The notes under the pieces are model-generated. The model saw only the letters and a list, made by a program, of their open reading frames with translations. It was not told the DNA's origin and did no database searches. Made by a program: the position numbers and the translations under genes. From Symsagittifera roscoffensis (lineage: Eukaryota; Xenacoelomorpha; Acoela; Convolutidae): 64,000 bases of DNA. Positions 42,839 through 56,420 of the stretch are shown here, piece by piece. The DNA lies in the NCBI RefSeq assembly GCF_963678635.1, contig NC_087068.1, forward strand, positions 38,155,649-38,219,648, in the 5' to 3' direction. Position 1 is the stretch's first letter; every line of letters begins with the position of its first letter.

Positions 42839-43942
42839 TAAAAAGTTTTTTATGCTAGTTTGACTATCCTATTTATAACAAATCTTACTTGCTCACTCAA
42901 TTTTTCTTTAAAAAATTGTTTTCGTATTAGTAATTTTTTTCTCTGTCATTTAGGTCATTTAGTAGATGCTTATTTTTCCTTCGATGTTATGAATTTGTTG
43001 ACATCTATACTTCAATGTTTTTTCTTATGAAATTTGTTTTTTTTTTTACAATTTCGTGTGTATGAAGTTCAAAAATTTCGTGTTACAATTTCGTGTGTAT
43101 GATGAGATTTTTTGTTTGTCATTTCAATTTTTTTCATTGATTTATTTCCTGGTGATTATTCTCTTTAAAGATAACTGTTCTTTTTGCTGGAAAACTATAA
43201 CTGTTTTTGAGATGCAACCATAGATCAGTATTCCCTGTTGCTAAAATGGCTGTTCATAACTTTTGTACACTCATCTGAGTTGTTCAATCGACAAAATGTT
43301 TCTAGTTTGGCAGTGAAATTATTAATTCTGTGCAACGATCTTTGTTGTTTCGGAAATCAAACATTGCTCAGTTTGGAAACCTTAATATCTTTAAACCACA
43401 TTATTTCAACACTCCTTCTTGAACCTTAATGGATGACTTCGATTTGTTTGAGCTGGACACGAAAATTCTGTTGCCCTGGTGATTATTCTCCAATCATTAA
43501 TCATACGTAGCGGTTTGGTTAACGCAAAAAGGGCAGACGATAGCTCTAGAGAACTGAAAACGCGACTTGCCATTCAAAGACGCCAAAAAAGGAAAAGCTG
43601 TTTAGCGTCAGAGAAATTTGCAGTCTAAGGCAGAATTGAGTGCAGAAAAGGTTTCTTCGATCTTGCAGATTACTCTAGATGTGTTGATTTAGCCTCCAAG
43701 TCCAGGCAGAGAATCTTTTTTTTTCGGTTTCAGTCCCCGAAGCAGCAAACGCAACAATAATACCTATTTCAACTCTGTTTTTTTTTGTTGTCGGCTTTCT
43801 AGAGGCTATCTACAAAATTGTATAGGATTTCTAGAGGTATAAAAACATATTATTGATTTATTAATTAGTGGATCTCCGGAGATTCGCGGATGTGGCCAGG
43901 TGCCTGAATAGCAAATAACAAATAAAAAACAGCAATAAATTC

Positions 43943-43973
<31 letters not shown>

Positions 43974-46459
43974 TGTGGTTAGGGTTAGGATTTCGGTGAA
44001 GATATCTAAGTTTCGGGTATTGCCTCAGCCAGGCAATTAAAAATGTTTGTTATAAAACTAAATGAAGTTGGTAATAGTGTATCCAAAGAAAATTGGGATA
44101 AACTGGTACTGAAAGTATGACATGCATTGTATATATAGAAAAAGAAATGAGCTGTCTTGACCGTTCTGAAGCCAGATTTATTTGAGCTGTTTCAGTGTTT
44201 TTTCTGAGGTTTTATTCATGGTTTGCTTGTCTTTTGCGTGGTTGCGCGCTTTAGAGTCAGTGTGATCTGGTCTTATAAAAAGTTTGTGGTATACTCCTAT
44301 TTTCATTAATTTTCATTCACTCTTTCAGCTGAAGTTTTTGCTCTGTTTCAATATCTTTAAGCATTTTTGAGGTCACAATTGTTCATTGATGAGTATGTAT
44401 TGGCGCCAAATACGCCTTTGGTAAAACTTTAGTCCGTCGAAAAATGGATACCTCAAAACAGTATAAAGGGGTGACCCTTAGGGTAGGCAGGGGGTCGGAT
44501 CCCGCATTTATTTCCTGTTTTCTTTTTATTAGACGCTGTAAGAAGGTGTGAAAAAAGACTGATCCAAGAGAAGGGGCTTTAGAAGGAGAACTAAAATTGA
44601 AAAAAAAAGAAACGCACGGCAATGATTGGTACACAGACCGCAGCGAGTATTTCGCATTCTGTAAATGATGCTTTAGAGTTTTCCTCTGGGCCCCCGCAAG
44701 ATTTATACTAATCAAGATTAAAAAGCATTGGCAACCAAAACAAAATAAATCACTCAAAAACAGCCATCAAGCTTGGAAAAAATTAGAATTCAGTAGATCA
44801 CTTTCTGGGTGGTAAAATAAAAAACCAGTTGCGAACTTTTACATTCTTTTAGGATGGGAAACTTGACACTCAATTAAAATGACCAGGCGAATACTGACTA
44901 TGTTGGAAATTGATCAAAACATTCTCGCTGCAAAACTAAACCAATTAGAAATAATATTTGATAACAAATTTTTAATAATTAATTTCATCCCGCATCTAAA
45001 AAAGCGAAAAAAAATTATTTATAATACATTTTTGAGGTCCAAAGTGTCATCAAAACAATAGATTCCCATATTGCATTTAAACAACAGATGGAATAAAAAC
45101 TGATTATATTCTATTATTTTAAATAAAACTTAAATCTTTAATAATCCATTTAAAATCAAATAAAATGGATTTTTTTCCAATTATTTTTTGTTTTGCGTCG
45201 TGCAAAATTTTGCAAAAACTACTGCATTTATTAAATTGGTAACGCGGAATTTTTGGCAAAGCGAGTGTACGGCTTACTCAATTCTATTCAGCTGAACCTA
45301 AGTTTATTCCGTTAACCTCTCCCCCTTAACAAGCCCCCCCCCCCACTCCTGAACCACCTCCAACCCCTACTTTTATTGTATTTTTTTAAAAAGTGACAAG
45401 AAATCATTTATAAACGACATGCAATGTATTTTAATGCTTTCTTAAATAATGGCAAAATAATCCATTTTTAATCGGTTATAATTGATTATTTTTCACTTTG
45501 ATAAACATTGGCAATAAAACTCAAAATCTATCAAACTTTAACTTTGGAAATCCAGTGCGGGATCCCTTGACCAAAAATGGGTAAAAACAGACAATCAACT
45601 GGCGTTTTGATTGACTCATTTGGCGGTTTTTAGATAGACCTAATTAGCCGTTATGAAGAAAGAGAAATACTGAGAAAAACTCCAATCCGAGTTAAATCAT
45701 CAGCTCAAATAAAAAGATAAAAAACAATTGAAAATCGTTCAAAATTTGATCAAAAAAGCTACAACATGTATTATATAGGTGGCATAGACAATACCTTCTA
45801 AAATTTACCTAGCTTTTGTTTCATATTTTGGTAAAATTTGATAGATAAACGTATCGGGTTGATACCTGTTGTTTGCACATTTAGCGACTATTTCTTGACC
45901 TCGGGAAATTTCTCTTATATTCAAAATGCTTCAGCGGTCCACTTTTAGATCACTTTGCTCATCTCTTGGCTATTGCAAATTATCTGAACCAAAAAGCAAA
46001 ATATGATAGGCAACAAATTAAAACAATTTACACAAAAATTGCTATCATCTTAACGAAAGCAGATAAAAAGTCGGTATTCGACTTTCTGGGTATAAACTCT
46101 AAGAAGCTCATATTGAGAATTTAATAAATGTATTAACATGGGGCGCTTGAAATCAATGAGTAGAACTTATTTGGTTCATGGAATTTAAATCTGATTGTGT
46201 TGAGTTTTAGATAAACTACTGAGCCAAAAACAGTTTACGATTGGTCAATATGTTATCAGGCAAAACAAATTTGAGTGAAGATAAATCTCAAACATCAGCA
46301 ACGAAATTGAAATAAACCGCTCAAAAATGGTAATCATACTGAAGAAAATAAAGAACTTGATAACTTACTCACTGGGCTTGAAAATAATAATAAAAAAACA
46401 GGTTGAGATAACTTTGGAAAGTTATGATTTTGGAAAAGTGTACTCTCTGTGAAAATCAT
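42839..46459. other. Gene-free stretch
   Basis: No supported gene on either strand. It holds a (GA)n microsatellite at 43944-43973, a MITE fragment near 44404, and AT-rich low-complexity DNA around 45060-45180. Confidence 0.5.
44404..44503. mobile_element. hAT-type MITE fragment, copy 3
   Basis: Matches the right half of 29156-29539: AAAATGGATA.CTCAAAA.AG, GACCCTTAGGGT.GGCAGGGGGTCG. Both ends are missing. Confidence 0.65.
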
Positions 46460-47620
46460 TTATTTAAGACATGAGATTGAAAGCTGGTTGTTAAGCGTAT
46501 CAGATAAAATTGTGATCAAAAATTCAAAGAATAACATCACCGCGCATTGTTGCGTTAGATCAAATAACTCAGCGGGGCAAACGCAAGTTCGACCACCATC
46601 TATCATGGTCGTGTTGCCAGTCATAAAGCTAGCCCTCGAACTGGCCAAAAAGCAAATGGATTCTGAAACATCATCTACAGTTCCGTTTCTTCCCAATGGA
46701 CGAGACTTTCTTCGTTCCTCCATGTACTTCTCACGTCGTTTGCCGAATATTCCGAGTTTATCACATATCGGTGTATCTATAACTCCAGGATTGACCGAGT
46801 TTACTCTAACACCATCTGGCGCCAATTCCAGAGCCAGGCATTTTGTGAACATATTTACAGCAATTTTTAAAATGCAATAATTACTTGCATAGGAAAAAAA
46901 TCTTACTTCTGCGATTGATGACACATTCACAACTGCGCCTTTCGTTTTGCGGAGATGGGAAATGCACAACTGTGTCAAGACAACAGGAGAACGCAGGTTG
47001 GTTTTCATCAAATAGTCAAACTGAGAGATTGGAGTGTTCTGTTGGAGACCTCCGCCAATGGTGCCCGCATTGTTGACTAAAATGTCAGTTCGACCGAAAT
47101 GTTTGATTTTTTGCTCAACAATAGCTGCACAAGTTCCTTCTCAATCAATGTCTCCTAAATACAGTGAATTAGGGACAAAATTTTGGAAAAATGAAATCAG
47201 TGAATGAAAATTGGCCTATAGAGCAAAAAATCAGTTTTAAGCTTACTATAGATTTAATCTTCTCAAAAACTAAGCTGTTTTTGTATAAGGACGGATAAAA
47301 GCTTGGTTAATGAATTCTTGGTCATTAGAATCTTTCTTGACATACTTATACGTAAAAGACCAAAAAGAGGCTCTAAAAATTGGTTGTCCTTTTAGCAATT
47401 TGTTTGAGCCTTTTAATTTTTTCGAAGTCGGAGAATTAGTTGAATTGTGGTTCTTGAAGTCCCGTCCCCGCTGATCAATGTTTCTGGCATCTTGTCAGTA
47501 CCTTCAGCGAAACACTCTGAGTCATCATTTCAGGAAAAAATAATTAAAACAATCAGTTTCATAGCAATCCCTGATCTTGCACCAGTTATAATGGCAACTT
47601 CACCATTCGTTAAATAAAGT
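46460..47620 (-). pseudogene. Short-chain dehydrogenase/reductase (SDR) pseudogene
   Basis: Exon 2 (47154-46460) keeps most classical SDR landmarks: GRTDILVNNAG, VVNVSSIAE with the catalytic Ser region, NYCILK as the YxxxK catalytic pair, ALELAPDGVRVNSVNPGVI, and the C-terminal MTGNTTMIDGG. It opens after an acceptor-like ATTTAG but meets an in-frame TGA at 47141-47143. Upstream, near 47611-47540, the nucleotide-binding start VAIITGARSGIA remains, but the last glycine of TGxxxGIG is Ala and the frame closes soon after. Classical SDRs are cytosolic NAD(P)-dependent oxidoreductases. An intact 183-residue frame from the internal ATG at 47011 lacks the Rossmann N-terminus. Confidence 0.8.
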
Positions 47621-49184
47621 TACATTCTCTGCTTAATGCTTGGATCGACATTTGCAATTTACGTTTCCACAGCTCAGATGGAAAACAAAAAATTGACAAA
47701 TTTGATGGCAGAACACTGGTTTTGATTTCGAAAGCCTTGGCCGAAACTTAAATTGCAAACCTCGGCTCGGTTACTTATACTTATAATTTTAAGGGTCACG
47801 TATTTTAAGAACAAATTATTATCAAAAAAAAACAAATTTTGATTCAATTTTGCTAGATGGTGAAAATTTCAGATACTCTAACAAGTATTTCTCCAATGAT
47901 CTTCATGAAAAATGTAAGCTTTTGCTTTTAGCAATGGATACAGGTGGTAGACTTTGTATGATATGCGTTTATTTGGTTTGTTCAAATGAGCATGTTTACT
48001 GGCAAAAGCAATCAAGAACAGAAGTTTTCTGACCAAATATCTCATCTCAAAGTTGTGTCTATCTCATCAAGGTGATGAGCAAAAGAGGCGAAGCGAAATT
48101 TCTAAATGAAAATTGTCATGTGAAACGGAGAAGAAAGAAGAATTAACAAGTTAACAGCATCTAGTCCCATGCAATTATTGAAATATTTAGAATTTAATTG
48201 GATATAAATTTAGAACGTGGTCAGAGAACAAAACAGTTTGGGTCAGTAAAATATTTCCTGATTTAGTTAAAAGCTCAGAATGAATCTAAACACAAACATC
48301 AAAAAAAAACGAAAGAGGCTTCAATTTCTTTTCCATTTTTTGGTTACTTGTTTTTTTTCCGCACTATGTGTTTAAACCGAGATATTTTAATGCATTTTTT
48401 AATTTTGATTCAGTGTTTTTATATGAAATGAAAAAAGAGTTCGCATCAAACTGCAAATTTAGTTTCTTGTTTGTGAAGTTTTACGTCTAATAACTAACAA
48501 TTTGCACCTGTTTTTCTGGAAACTGCTAGAATTATTTGAAAATTATGGCAATATATAGTTTTTTAGAGTTTAACATTTTATTTTATTACTCTTTCGTGGT
48601 GCCCTGATTTGCCTAAAAAAATCTTTACGCAGATTCTTCCATTATTTAGTACTGTGACGCAAAAACATTCCGAATGCTTCCATTTTTTCAAAAATTTTAC
48701 GACAGGGTATTGGCGAATTTCTGCATAAACTTTTTTATTGTTTTAGGGAAGATATGGAAATTGCAGTAATTAGTTTTTTTTTCATAGACACTTATATTTG
48801 CAGAAAACTTTTAAAAATATTTTCAGATTTTTTTTGCGTTTATGTGAATTTTACAGGAGTTTTTGATGATTGATAATTTTGATCAAAAATGCTGAAAACA
48901 GAGTTTGTATATGTAAACTGTTTGATATGGTTTTTTTTCACAGGAAAACAAATTTTTCAGAAAACATTAACAAAGATTTTTCAAACTGTTTTGAATAAGG
49001 TGAAATGAACTGTCTTAAGAGATGAGCCAGCGAAATTCCAGAAAAGTAGGGAAAAGTTGAGGTCCAAAGTACTCTTTTTTTCTCAGGTTTTGTCTAGGTT
49101 CTGTCCAAGAATTGAACGTCAATGGGATTTGCTTAAGCGTAAAAAATTTTTTTACTCATAGAAAGTTCATAACAGAAGTTTTGA

Positions 49185-49347
49185 CAATTTTTTTTATCAT
49201 CGATGCAAAAACCGCGGCCAAAAGAGCTCGGAGGATCAATTTGGTCGACCTATAAAAAATGTCGTCTGAATTTTTAAAAAAATTTTGAAAACCGGTCCCT
49301 TCCCCTCGAGAAAATCCTAGATCCATAGATCCATAGATCCACTCCTG
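49185..49347 (-). mobile_element. hAT-type MITE fragment, copy 4, reversed
   Basis: The reverse complement of the left end of the family: GGATCTAGGATTTTCTCGAG and GGTCGACCAAATTGATC. The outer end carries three GGATCTAT copies in place of a clean terminus. Confidence 0.65.
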
Positions 49348-49481
49348 ATTATGCCGTTTCAAAATCGAGAGGAAACTGCATAATTTTTTGGTGAAAAATA
49401 CAAATAACAGAAAAGAATTGTTTGAAGTGTTTGATATGAAGATTGAAAACGCACATGGAGAAAAACTTAGTTGACTCCTAG

Positions 49482-50700
49482 AATTTGATTTTTTTTGCCT
49501 TTCACCTGGTCACCAAGTTATCACGACAAAAAAACCGCATTAAACGAGACTAAGTTTTTGTACAAAATTTTGAAAAGTAAGTTGATTCCGTGTCAAAAAT
49601 TAATCGATACTCAAGCTACTACCCTCTGTTACATAATAAAATCAAATGACAATTTAGCTAACTTTTTAAATTAGAAATCAGCATTTTTTAATGGTTCATT
49701 CAAGTCGTTCTATAGAGAAAACTGGTATGGGGAACAAGTTCAAGCCGCATACTATTAAAATATGTTGAAGAAAAATTCAGTTTAGTGTAAAATAGAAACA
49801 AGCAAGAAAATTGCATTGTTTTGATTTGATAAGCAATTTCTTCATACACCTAATAAAAAAGGAAAAACTTAAGTGTATGTCAACTTCTTTCAAAACTTAA
49901 GTGTAAGTCAACTTGACATTTTACTTTTGTTTTACATATTTCTTCACTACACCTAACTATACATAACACTACTAAGTAAATAAAAAACCAATCAGAGAAA
50001 ATTCACATAACTTTGAAGCCTTTCCATGACAACTTACCATAGGTTGTCACAGTGAACTTTTAGGAACATGTAAGCTAAAATATTTTTCATTTATCAAAAT
50101 TGCGTGACTAAAAATTTTGGTCAGCCTGGGCATGCAAATTTCCCAAAACATAATGACTACTGTGGAAAAAATAATCTAACTTGCAGAAAACAAAATTAAT
50201 CTCGAAACATAAATGCTGCCTATATGTTTTTAGAATTCATTTGTGTTTTTACAGATTTGATTTTTTTTATCTTTCACCTGGTCACCAAGTTATCACAACA
50301 AAAAACAAGATTAAACGAGACTAACATTGAAAACAAATTTTTGAAAAGTAAGCTGATTCCGTGCCAAAAATTATTCGACGCTCAAGCTGCTCCCCTCTGT
50401 TACAAGATAAATCAAATGACAGTTTAGATAGCTTTTTAAATTGGAAACCAGTCCTAATTAAAAATGGGTCGATTCAAATCGTTCAATAGAGAATACTGGT
50501 ATGGGGAACAATTTCAAGCCAGGTACTATCATAAATATGTTGAAGAAAAATTCAATTTAGAGTAAAATAGAAAAAAAAAGCAAGAAAATTGCATTGAGTT
50601 TATTTGATAGGCAATTTCTTCACACACTTATTTTTTAAAAAGGAAACACTTTTTTAGCAAACTGAAATACCTTTTAAAAAGCAAGTTTAAGTGAAACTTC
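49482..50700 (+). repeat. Diverged direct repeat, about 770-bp spacing
   Basis: The block CTTTCACCTGGTCACCAAGT, then AAACGAGACTAA, GATTCCGTG.CAAAAATTA and CCCTCTGTTACA occurs near 49495 and again near 50270 in the same order. CGGTCACCACGTTATCATGT in the 53-56 kb array is a distant relative. Confidence 0.7.
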
Positions 50701-50756
50701 ACATTTTACTTTTAAGTTACACATTTTCACACTACAATTAACTATACATAGCACTA

Positions 50757-51367
50757 CTAAAGTCTTAAGAAGGCAATATAAAAAACAGGTCCAAAAATAG
50801 TACCACGTGGGAACCCTTGATGCAGTGAGATCCAATGAGATTCGATATTATTTAGAACTGTTTTTGTTTGCTGTCGGTTGCTTATGAATGAATTTACATT
50901 GTAATTGCGCTTTCTGAAAACCCTTGTTTTTTCAGCTTTTTTTCTGTAGAAACTTATGGTCAATAGAGTCGAATGCTTTTGATAGCTCTAGTAAGGAGCA
51001 AGCAACGTATATGTTCTTTTCAATGACTTTTCTAATGGATTCTGTACAATATAAGAGAGCGTCAATTGTTGAAAAAGACATTTGAAACCCAAATTGAGTG
51101 TTTCTTAGGAGGTCTTTGGACTGTAGATACTCAATTTTTTCTTTAGATAGAAGTTTCATTTTTTTCTTTATAAGAAGAAACTTTCGATAAGACTGCGGTT
51201 ATGGAAAGTAGTCTGTGGATTTTGGGGCCCTCTCGGTAGTCTTTTTTATAAACTGGCGTAACAAATGCTTTTTTGAGTAGCTCCGGATACATAATTTCCG
51301 AGCCCATGCTGGTACAGTCCCGGTAGTTTTTGCGCATTAAAATGCATAAGTAATCAAGTCTATTCAA
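50757..51367 (-). mobile_element. Non-LTR (LINE) reverse transcriptase remnant
   Basis: Three overlapping minus-strand frames carry consecutive LINE RT blocks: FVTPVYKKDYREGPKIHR then RLLSITAVLSKV, next NTQFGFQMSFSTIDALLY with LELSKAFDSIDHKFL (motif A), next FISNRQQTKTV with GFPRGTIFGPVFYIAFLRL (GxPQG..LGP block). The YADD-type block is not reached. Frameshifts separate the blocks, so it is dead. Clade not assigned; Jockey/CR1-like by motif style. Confidence 0.85.
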
Positions 51368-52900
51368 AAGACCACTAAACCATAGAAATCAAGTTAACGA
51401 AAGGAGAAAAAATTAGCTACAAACTCATCCAGCCGTTGAATTACTAAAGGACAGGCTAAAAAATCAGGCTCAGTAAGAGATGATTGAACGGCATCCGTTT
51501 CGAGCTGTGAAATATGATGATCTCAAATAAGATGGAAGAACAAAAAAACATCAAATAGAATCGAGTAAAATTAAATAAAAACTAGCAACATTTTGGTCTG
51601 AAAATTGACTCTTTTATGCTTTTGCTATAGATGTTTCATATCTAAGTGTATATCAACTAAGAAGAGGTCTGGCGAAAAATTTGTTCAAGAGCATATGCCC
51701 TTAAAGCAGAACGAGAATGGAAATAAAATGTATCGTTCTGATATGCATTGCGTTGGGCGCATGAAAAAGATTAATATGGAGCGCCAACGGGCGAAAATGT
51801 CCACAGGGTGTGATTTACTTTTTTTGATGCAGTTTTAGCGTTATGATCTTGAACCATTGCTCTTAAGGATCCGTATTTTCAGAGAAAGTAAAAATTAATC
51901 CAAAAAGCAAAATCGAAAAAATGATAAATGAAGCAAGGGCAAAAAGCACAGACAGCCACCAAGTCGGAAAAAAAATCTTTCAAATCAGCACCCTAACTAA
52001 CAAAGATAAAGAATAATTTTTTGTTTGCTTGCTGATTTGTTAAAAGACAGATATAGTGGCCTACATTTTTTTTATATAGGTAAAGCGACTACCCTCGATG
52101 AGATTTATTGATTTGGCTCTGGTAATTTGAAAGTGATTATATTACATTTAAAAAAAACGTATCTAAAATTTTTGTTAGCTCGGTCACTAGCATATTATGT
52201 AGAAAAAGCCAAATAAGATCAAATTTAAAGCAAACCTCAATGAAAACTATGCCCATTTTATGGTATCAAAAATTATTATTGCTTACTTGGCTCACCTCTG
52301 TTACAAAACCAACAAATTGACAATTGGTTGGATTTTTTTGTTTTCTTTGGACTCGGTCAGAAATTTTTTAAAGCTGTTTCCAAAAAACTTGCTCAGAGAA
52401 AAAACTCCAATGGGAATTATAAGGATGTTTCATAAGCTAGGTGTCATCAAATGAGTCGAAAGATTAACTAAGTCTTTTGTAAAACACTACGAAAAATAAA
52501 AAACAAGCTTTGAAGTGGCGCAATAGGCAAAACTTAGCGCACTTCCATAATGTTTTTTTTTTCTATTTTGAGTAAAATTTTTGGTGCCATCCATCAAAAA
52601 TTTGGCCAATTTATTCAAAGCATTACTAAAATTGACAAAAAACCAATACGTGTTAGACAAAACGCATTAGTTTTATCGATGTAGAGCGGCAATCTGCACA
52701 AACGGAAATAATAGCACAATGAAAAAGAAAAATAATCATTCGAACAATGCGGCTTTAGTGTTCTGCTTTTGAACAAATCTGCTAACGTATGAAAAAACCA
52801 AATGAAAAAAAATCTCTCAAAAAAGGCTGTCAGAATAACAAAAAAAAGATATAGAAATCGATACAGGTTTTTCTGGGTAGAAAAAAAAATCAGTTTGAGA
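51368..52900. other. Gene-free stretch
   Basis: No supported gene. 52070-52200 is a weak copy of the repeat unit found in the 52.9-56.9 kb array. Confidence 0.45.
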
Positions 52901-53485
52901 TGTTTTTGGGTTATCAATATGAGTAACTGACTTTCATTGAGAAAACCATGGAATTGATTCTTATGGATTTCAAACTGCTTAGGTTGTAATCTAGATACAT
53001 TACTGTACAACAAAATCAATCGTATAAAAATTTTCATATTGGGAAAGAGACTACCCGCAATGAGATTTACTAAATTGAGTCTGGTAATTTGAAAGTGACT
53101 AAGTTGCATTTTAGTTAAATGCTAATCTTAACTTTGTATGTGCTCGGTCACCACGTTATCATGTCAAAAAACCCAAAAGGTGCCATCAAATGAGATGATA
53201 AAACAACTAAATGTTATGTAAAACACCATGAAAAACAATAAACACGCTTTAAAGTGGTGCAATAGGCAAAACGTCCGCGCACTTCCCCAATGTTTTTTTT
53301 CTGCTTTGAGTCAAGATTTGTCCACATAAAATTGGCCAATTATTTCCAGCTAAAACTCAAAACTGATCAAAATAACAAAAAGAGATATAGAAATCGGTAA
53401 AGCTTTTTCTGGGTAGAAAAAAAATCAGTTTGAGATGTTTTTCGGGTTATCAATCTTGGTAATTGACAATCAATGAGAAAAACAT

Positions 53486-54427
53486 CCCGGGTTGACCAAA
53501 ACTTCTTGTCATACAATTCCCATATATGAAAAACTTCTTGTCATACAATTTCATACAATTCCATACGTACAGAAAATTGTATGAAAACTCTATGATAAGC
53601 ATTTTTCCATATATGAAAATTGTATGATAGGTGTTTTCCCATAAACCAAAAATTTTGGTTTTTTCTTTCTTAATTTAGTTTCTGAAAATTTTTTGGTTGT
53701 GTTTGCAACCGAACACAAGTGACAAAAACCTTGGTTACTCAAAACACCGAAGGTTGGACAGTCTTGCATTAACAATGCATAGAAAACGACCTGAATTTGG
53801 CTGTCTTTCACAATTCATATAACAAAAGAAACAAACTTTTATTTTTTGGCAAAATTTTTTAATGATTATTATTTTCAATTTTTTAATTTTCAATTTATCA
53901 AACATTGATCAAGGCATACATTAACACTCCATACAAAAGAAATAGGAATTTTCACCGTTTTTGAAAAAAAAAAATTTCAGTGAAAAGAAAATAATAACCA
54001 ATTTTATCGTATCCAGGACTACGTTATGGACACAAAATATTAAATTTGCATGCAAAAATTTTTTTCGAAAAATGTTTGTTTGCGTACGAAATTCGATTTG
54101 CGGTTGAAAAAAAAAACAAAAAAAATTTTGGGCCAAACTTTCAAAATTACTTAAAATATTTTTTGTGTCGCCATCAAAAAAATGCCAGTCATACAATTTC
54201 CATATATGGGAATTGTATGATAAGCATTTTCTTTCAAAAAACTAAAACCTCAGTTTTTTTTATCACCAGACTGTTTTATTAGAATCAAACAGCCACAGAA
54301 ATAAATTTATACCAGTTTTCAACCATTTTTAGAAATTGTATGAAAATTGTATAACGAGCATTTTTCCACACACTTGATGTATGGAATTGTATGATAAGCA
54401 TTTTCGGTGTATGGAGGTCAACCCGGG
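53486..54427. mobile_element. 942-bp TIR element with perfect CCCGGGTTGACC ends
   Basis: The ends CCCGGGTTGACC (53486-53497) and GGTCAACCCGGG (54416-54427) are perfect inverted repeats flanked by AT on both sides. The uninterrupted site is visible in the neighbouring array unit near 55755-55770. The body repeats TTGTATGATAAGCATTTTTCC in both orientations. No transposase frame. The same family fills 25440-26612. Confidence 0.85.
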
Positions 54428-54879
54428 ATGGAATTGACTCATGGGATTCCAAACTATTTAGGTTGTAATCTAGATAGGTTACTCTACCATAAAATTATTC
54501 TTAATTATTTACCAAGATATCAGGGCAAAAACAAACCCAGTGGAGCTCAACTAATTTAAACAAGTTTCGAGTTGATGCTTCCTTTTGAAACAAGGCCAAT
54601 TAATAAAAAATTTGACTGATTTTATTTCTATGTTTTAAGTCGGACTCCTTCAGGCTGAGGTAGTTTTTCTAAATCAATCGGCTCAATCAAACAGTTAAAT
54701 GAAAAAAGGATAAATTACATTAAAAATCGGCAACTAAACATTTAATACAATGAAAGAAATGAAACTACATTAAAAAAAATTTGGTAAATCATTTTTGTAT
54801 GAAAAAAAAACGGATTGGAAACTTTTTACAAAGTTTTTGATATGGAAAAATTGACGCTCAAAATTAAAAGAATTCATTC

Positions 54880-55140
54880 TAACACAAACTGGTGCCATTT
54901 CTAGAGTCAAGCACTTGTGAACATATGTAGAGCAGCTTTTTGAGATTCAGTCTATACTTGAATGAGAAAAAAGTCTGTCTAACTACGGCTATCGATGAGA
55001 CATTCACAACTGACCCTTTTGCGAAGATCTGGAATGCATTTTGTGTCAGTACGACAACCGTACGCACATTGGTTTTCATCAAATTGTCAACAGAGAACTC
55101 GAGAGCTCTCTTGGAGACCTTCCGCTGGGATTGAAATTTC
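54880..55140 (-). pseudogene. SDR pseudogene fragment in array unit 1
   Basis: Reads MKTNVRTVVVLTQ then GSVVNVSSIAVVR, matching the same stretch of the SDR at 46460-47620, followed by frameshifted remains of the YxxxK and ALEL blocks. Too short and broken to function. Confidence 0.75.
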
Positions 55141-56164
55141 TAACTTGATTGAAGTTTCGAAAGTTATCGATGAAATTTATTAAAAGTTGGTTTTAGAAGC
55201 CCGCATCTATAAACGATGAGAAAACCATGGAATTGATTCTTATGGATTTCAAACTGTTTAGGTTGTAATCTAGATACATTACTGTACAACAAAATCAACC
55301 GTATAAAAATTTTCATATTGGGAAAGAGACTACCCGCAATGAGATTTACTAAATTGAGTCTGGTAATTCAAAAGTGACTAAGTTGCATTTTAGTTAAATG
55401 CTAATCTTAGTTTTGTATGTGCTCGGTCACCACATTATCATGTCAAAAAACCCAAAAGGTGCCATCAAATGAGATGATAAAACAACTAAATGTTATGTGA
55501 AACACTATGAAAAACAATAAACACGCTTTAAAGTGGTGCAATAGGCAAAACGTCCGCGCACTTCCGCAATGTTTTTTTTCTGCTTTGAGTCAAGAGTTGT
55601 CCACATAAATTTGGCCAATTACTTCCAGATAAAACTCAAAACTGATCAAAATAACAAAAAGGGATATAGAAATCGGTAAAGGTTTTCTGGGTAGAAAAAA
55701 AATCAGTTTGAGATGTTTTTCGGGTTATCAATATTGGTAATTGACTATCAATGAGAAAAACACGGAATTGACTCATGGGATTCCAAACTATTTAGGTTGT
55801 AATCTAGATGGATTACTCTACCATAAAATTATTCTTAACTATTCACCAACTATAAACAAGGCCAATAAACAAGGCCAATTAATCAAAAATTTGACTGATT
55901 TTATTTCTATGTTTTAAGTCGGACTCCTTCAGGCTGAGGTAGTTTTTCTAAATCAATTGGCTCAATCAAACAGTTATATGAAAAAAGGACAAATAACATT
56001 AAAATTAGGCAACTAAACATTTAACGCAATAAAAGAAATGAATCTAACATAAAAAAAATTTGGTCAGTCATTTTTTGTATGAAAAAAAAAACGGATTGGA
56101 AATTTTTTACAAAGTTATTGATATGAAAAAATTGACGCTCAAAATTAAAAGAATTCATTCTTAC

Positions 56165-56420
56165 ACAAACTGTTGCCATTTCTAGAGTCAAGCACTTGTG
56201 AACATATGTAGAGCAGCTTTTTGAGATTGAGTCATTACTTGAATGAGAAAAAAGTCTGTCTAACTACAGCTATCGATGAGACATTCACAACTGATTCTTT
56301 TGCGAAGATATGGAATGCATTTTTTGTCAGTACGACAACCGTACGCACATTGAATTTCATCCAATTGTCAACAGAGAACTCGAGAGCTCTTTTAGAGACC
56401 TCCCCCTGGGATTGAAATTC
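56165..56420 (-). pseudogene. SDR pseudogene fragment in array unit 2
   Basis: The same fragment as 54880-55140, exactly 1,281 bp downstream, with a few more substitutions. It duplicated along with the array unit. Confidence 0.75.

Larger units (their letters stand above)
47640..50756. other. Gene-free stretch with direct repeats
   Basis: No supported gene. It contains the inverted MITE fragment at 49185-49347 and the diverged direct repeat described separately. 48290-48980 is AT-rich without structure that I can see. Confidence 0.5.

Noticed and set aside
44383-44757. 124-residue minus-strand frame
   Set aside because: It partly overlaps a MITE fragment; no family features or splice sites.
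47850-48032. 60-residue plus-strand frame starting with ATGGTGAAAATTTC-like context
   Set aside because: No homology recognised, no neighbouring exon, and length is within chance expectation.
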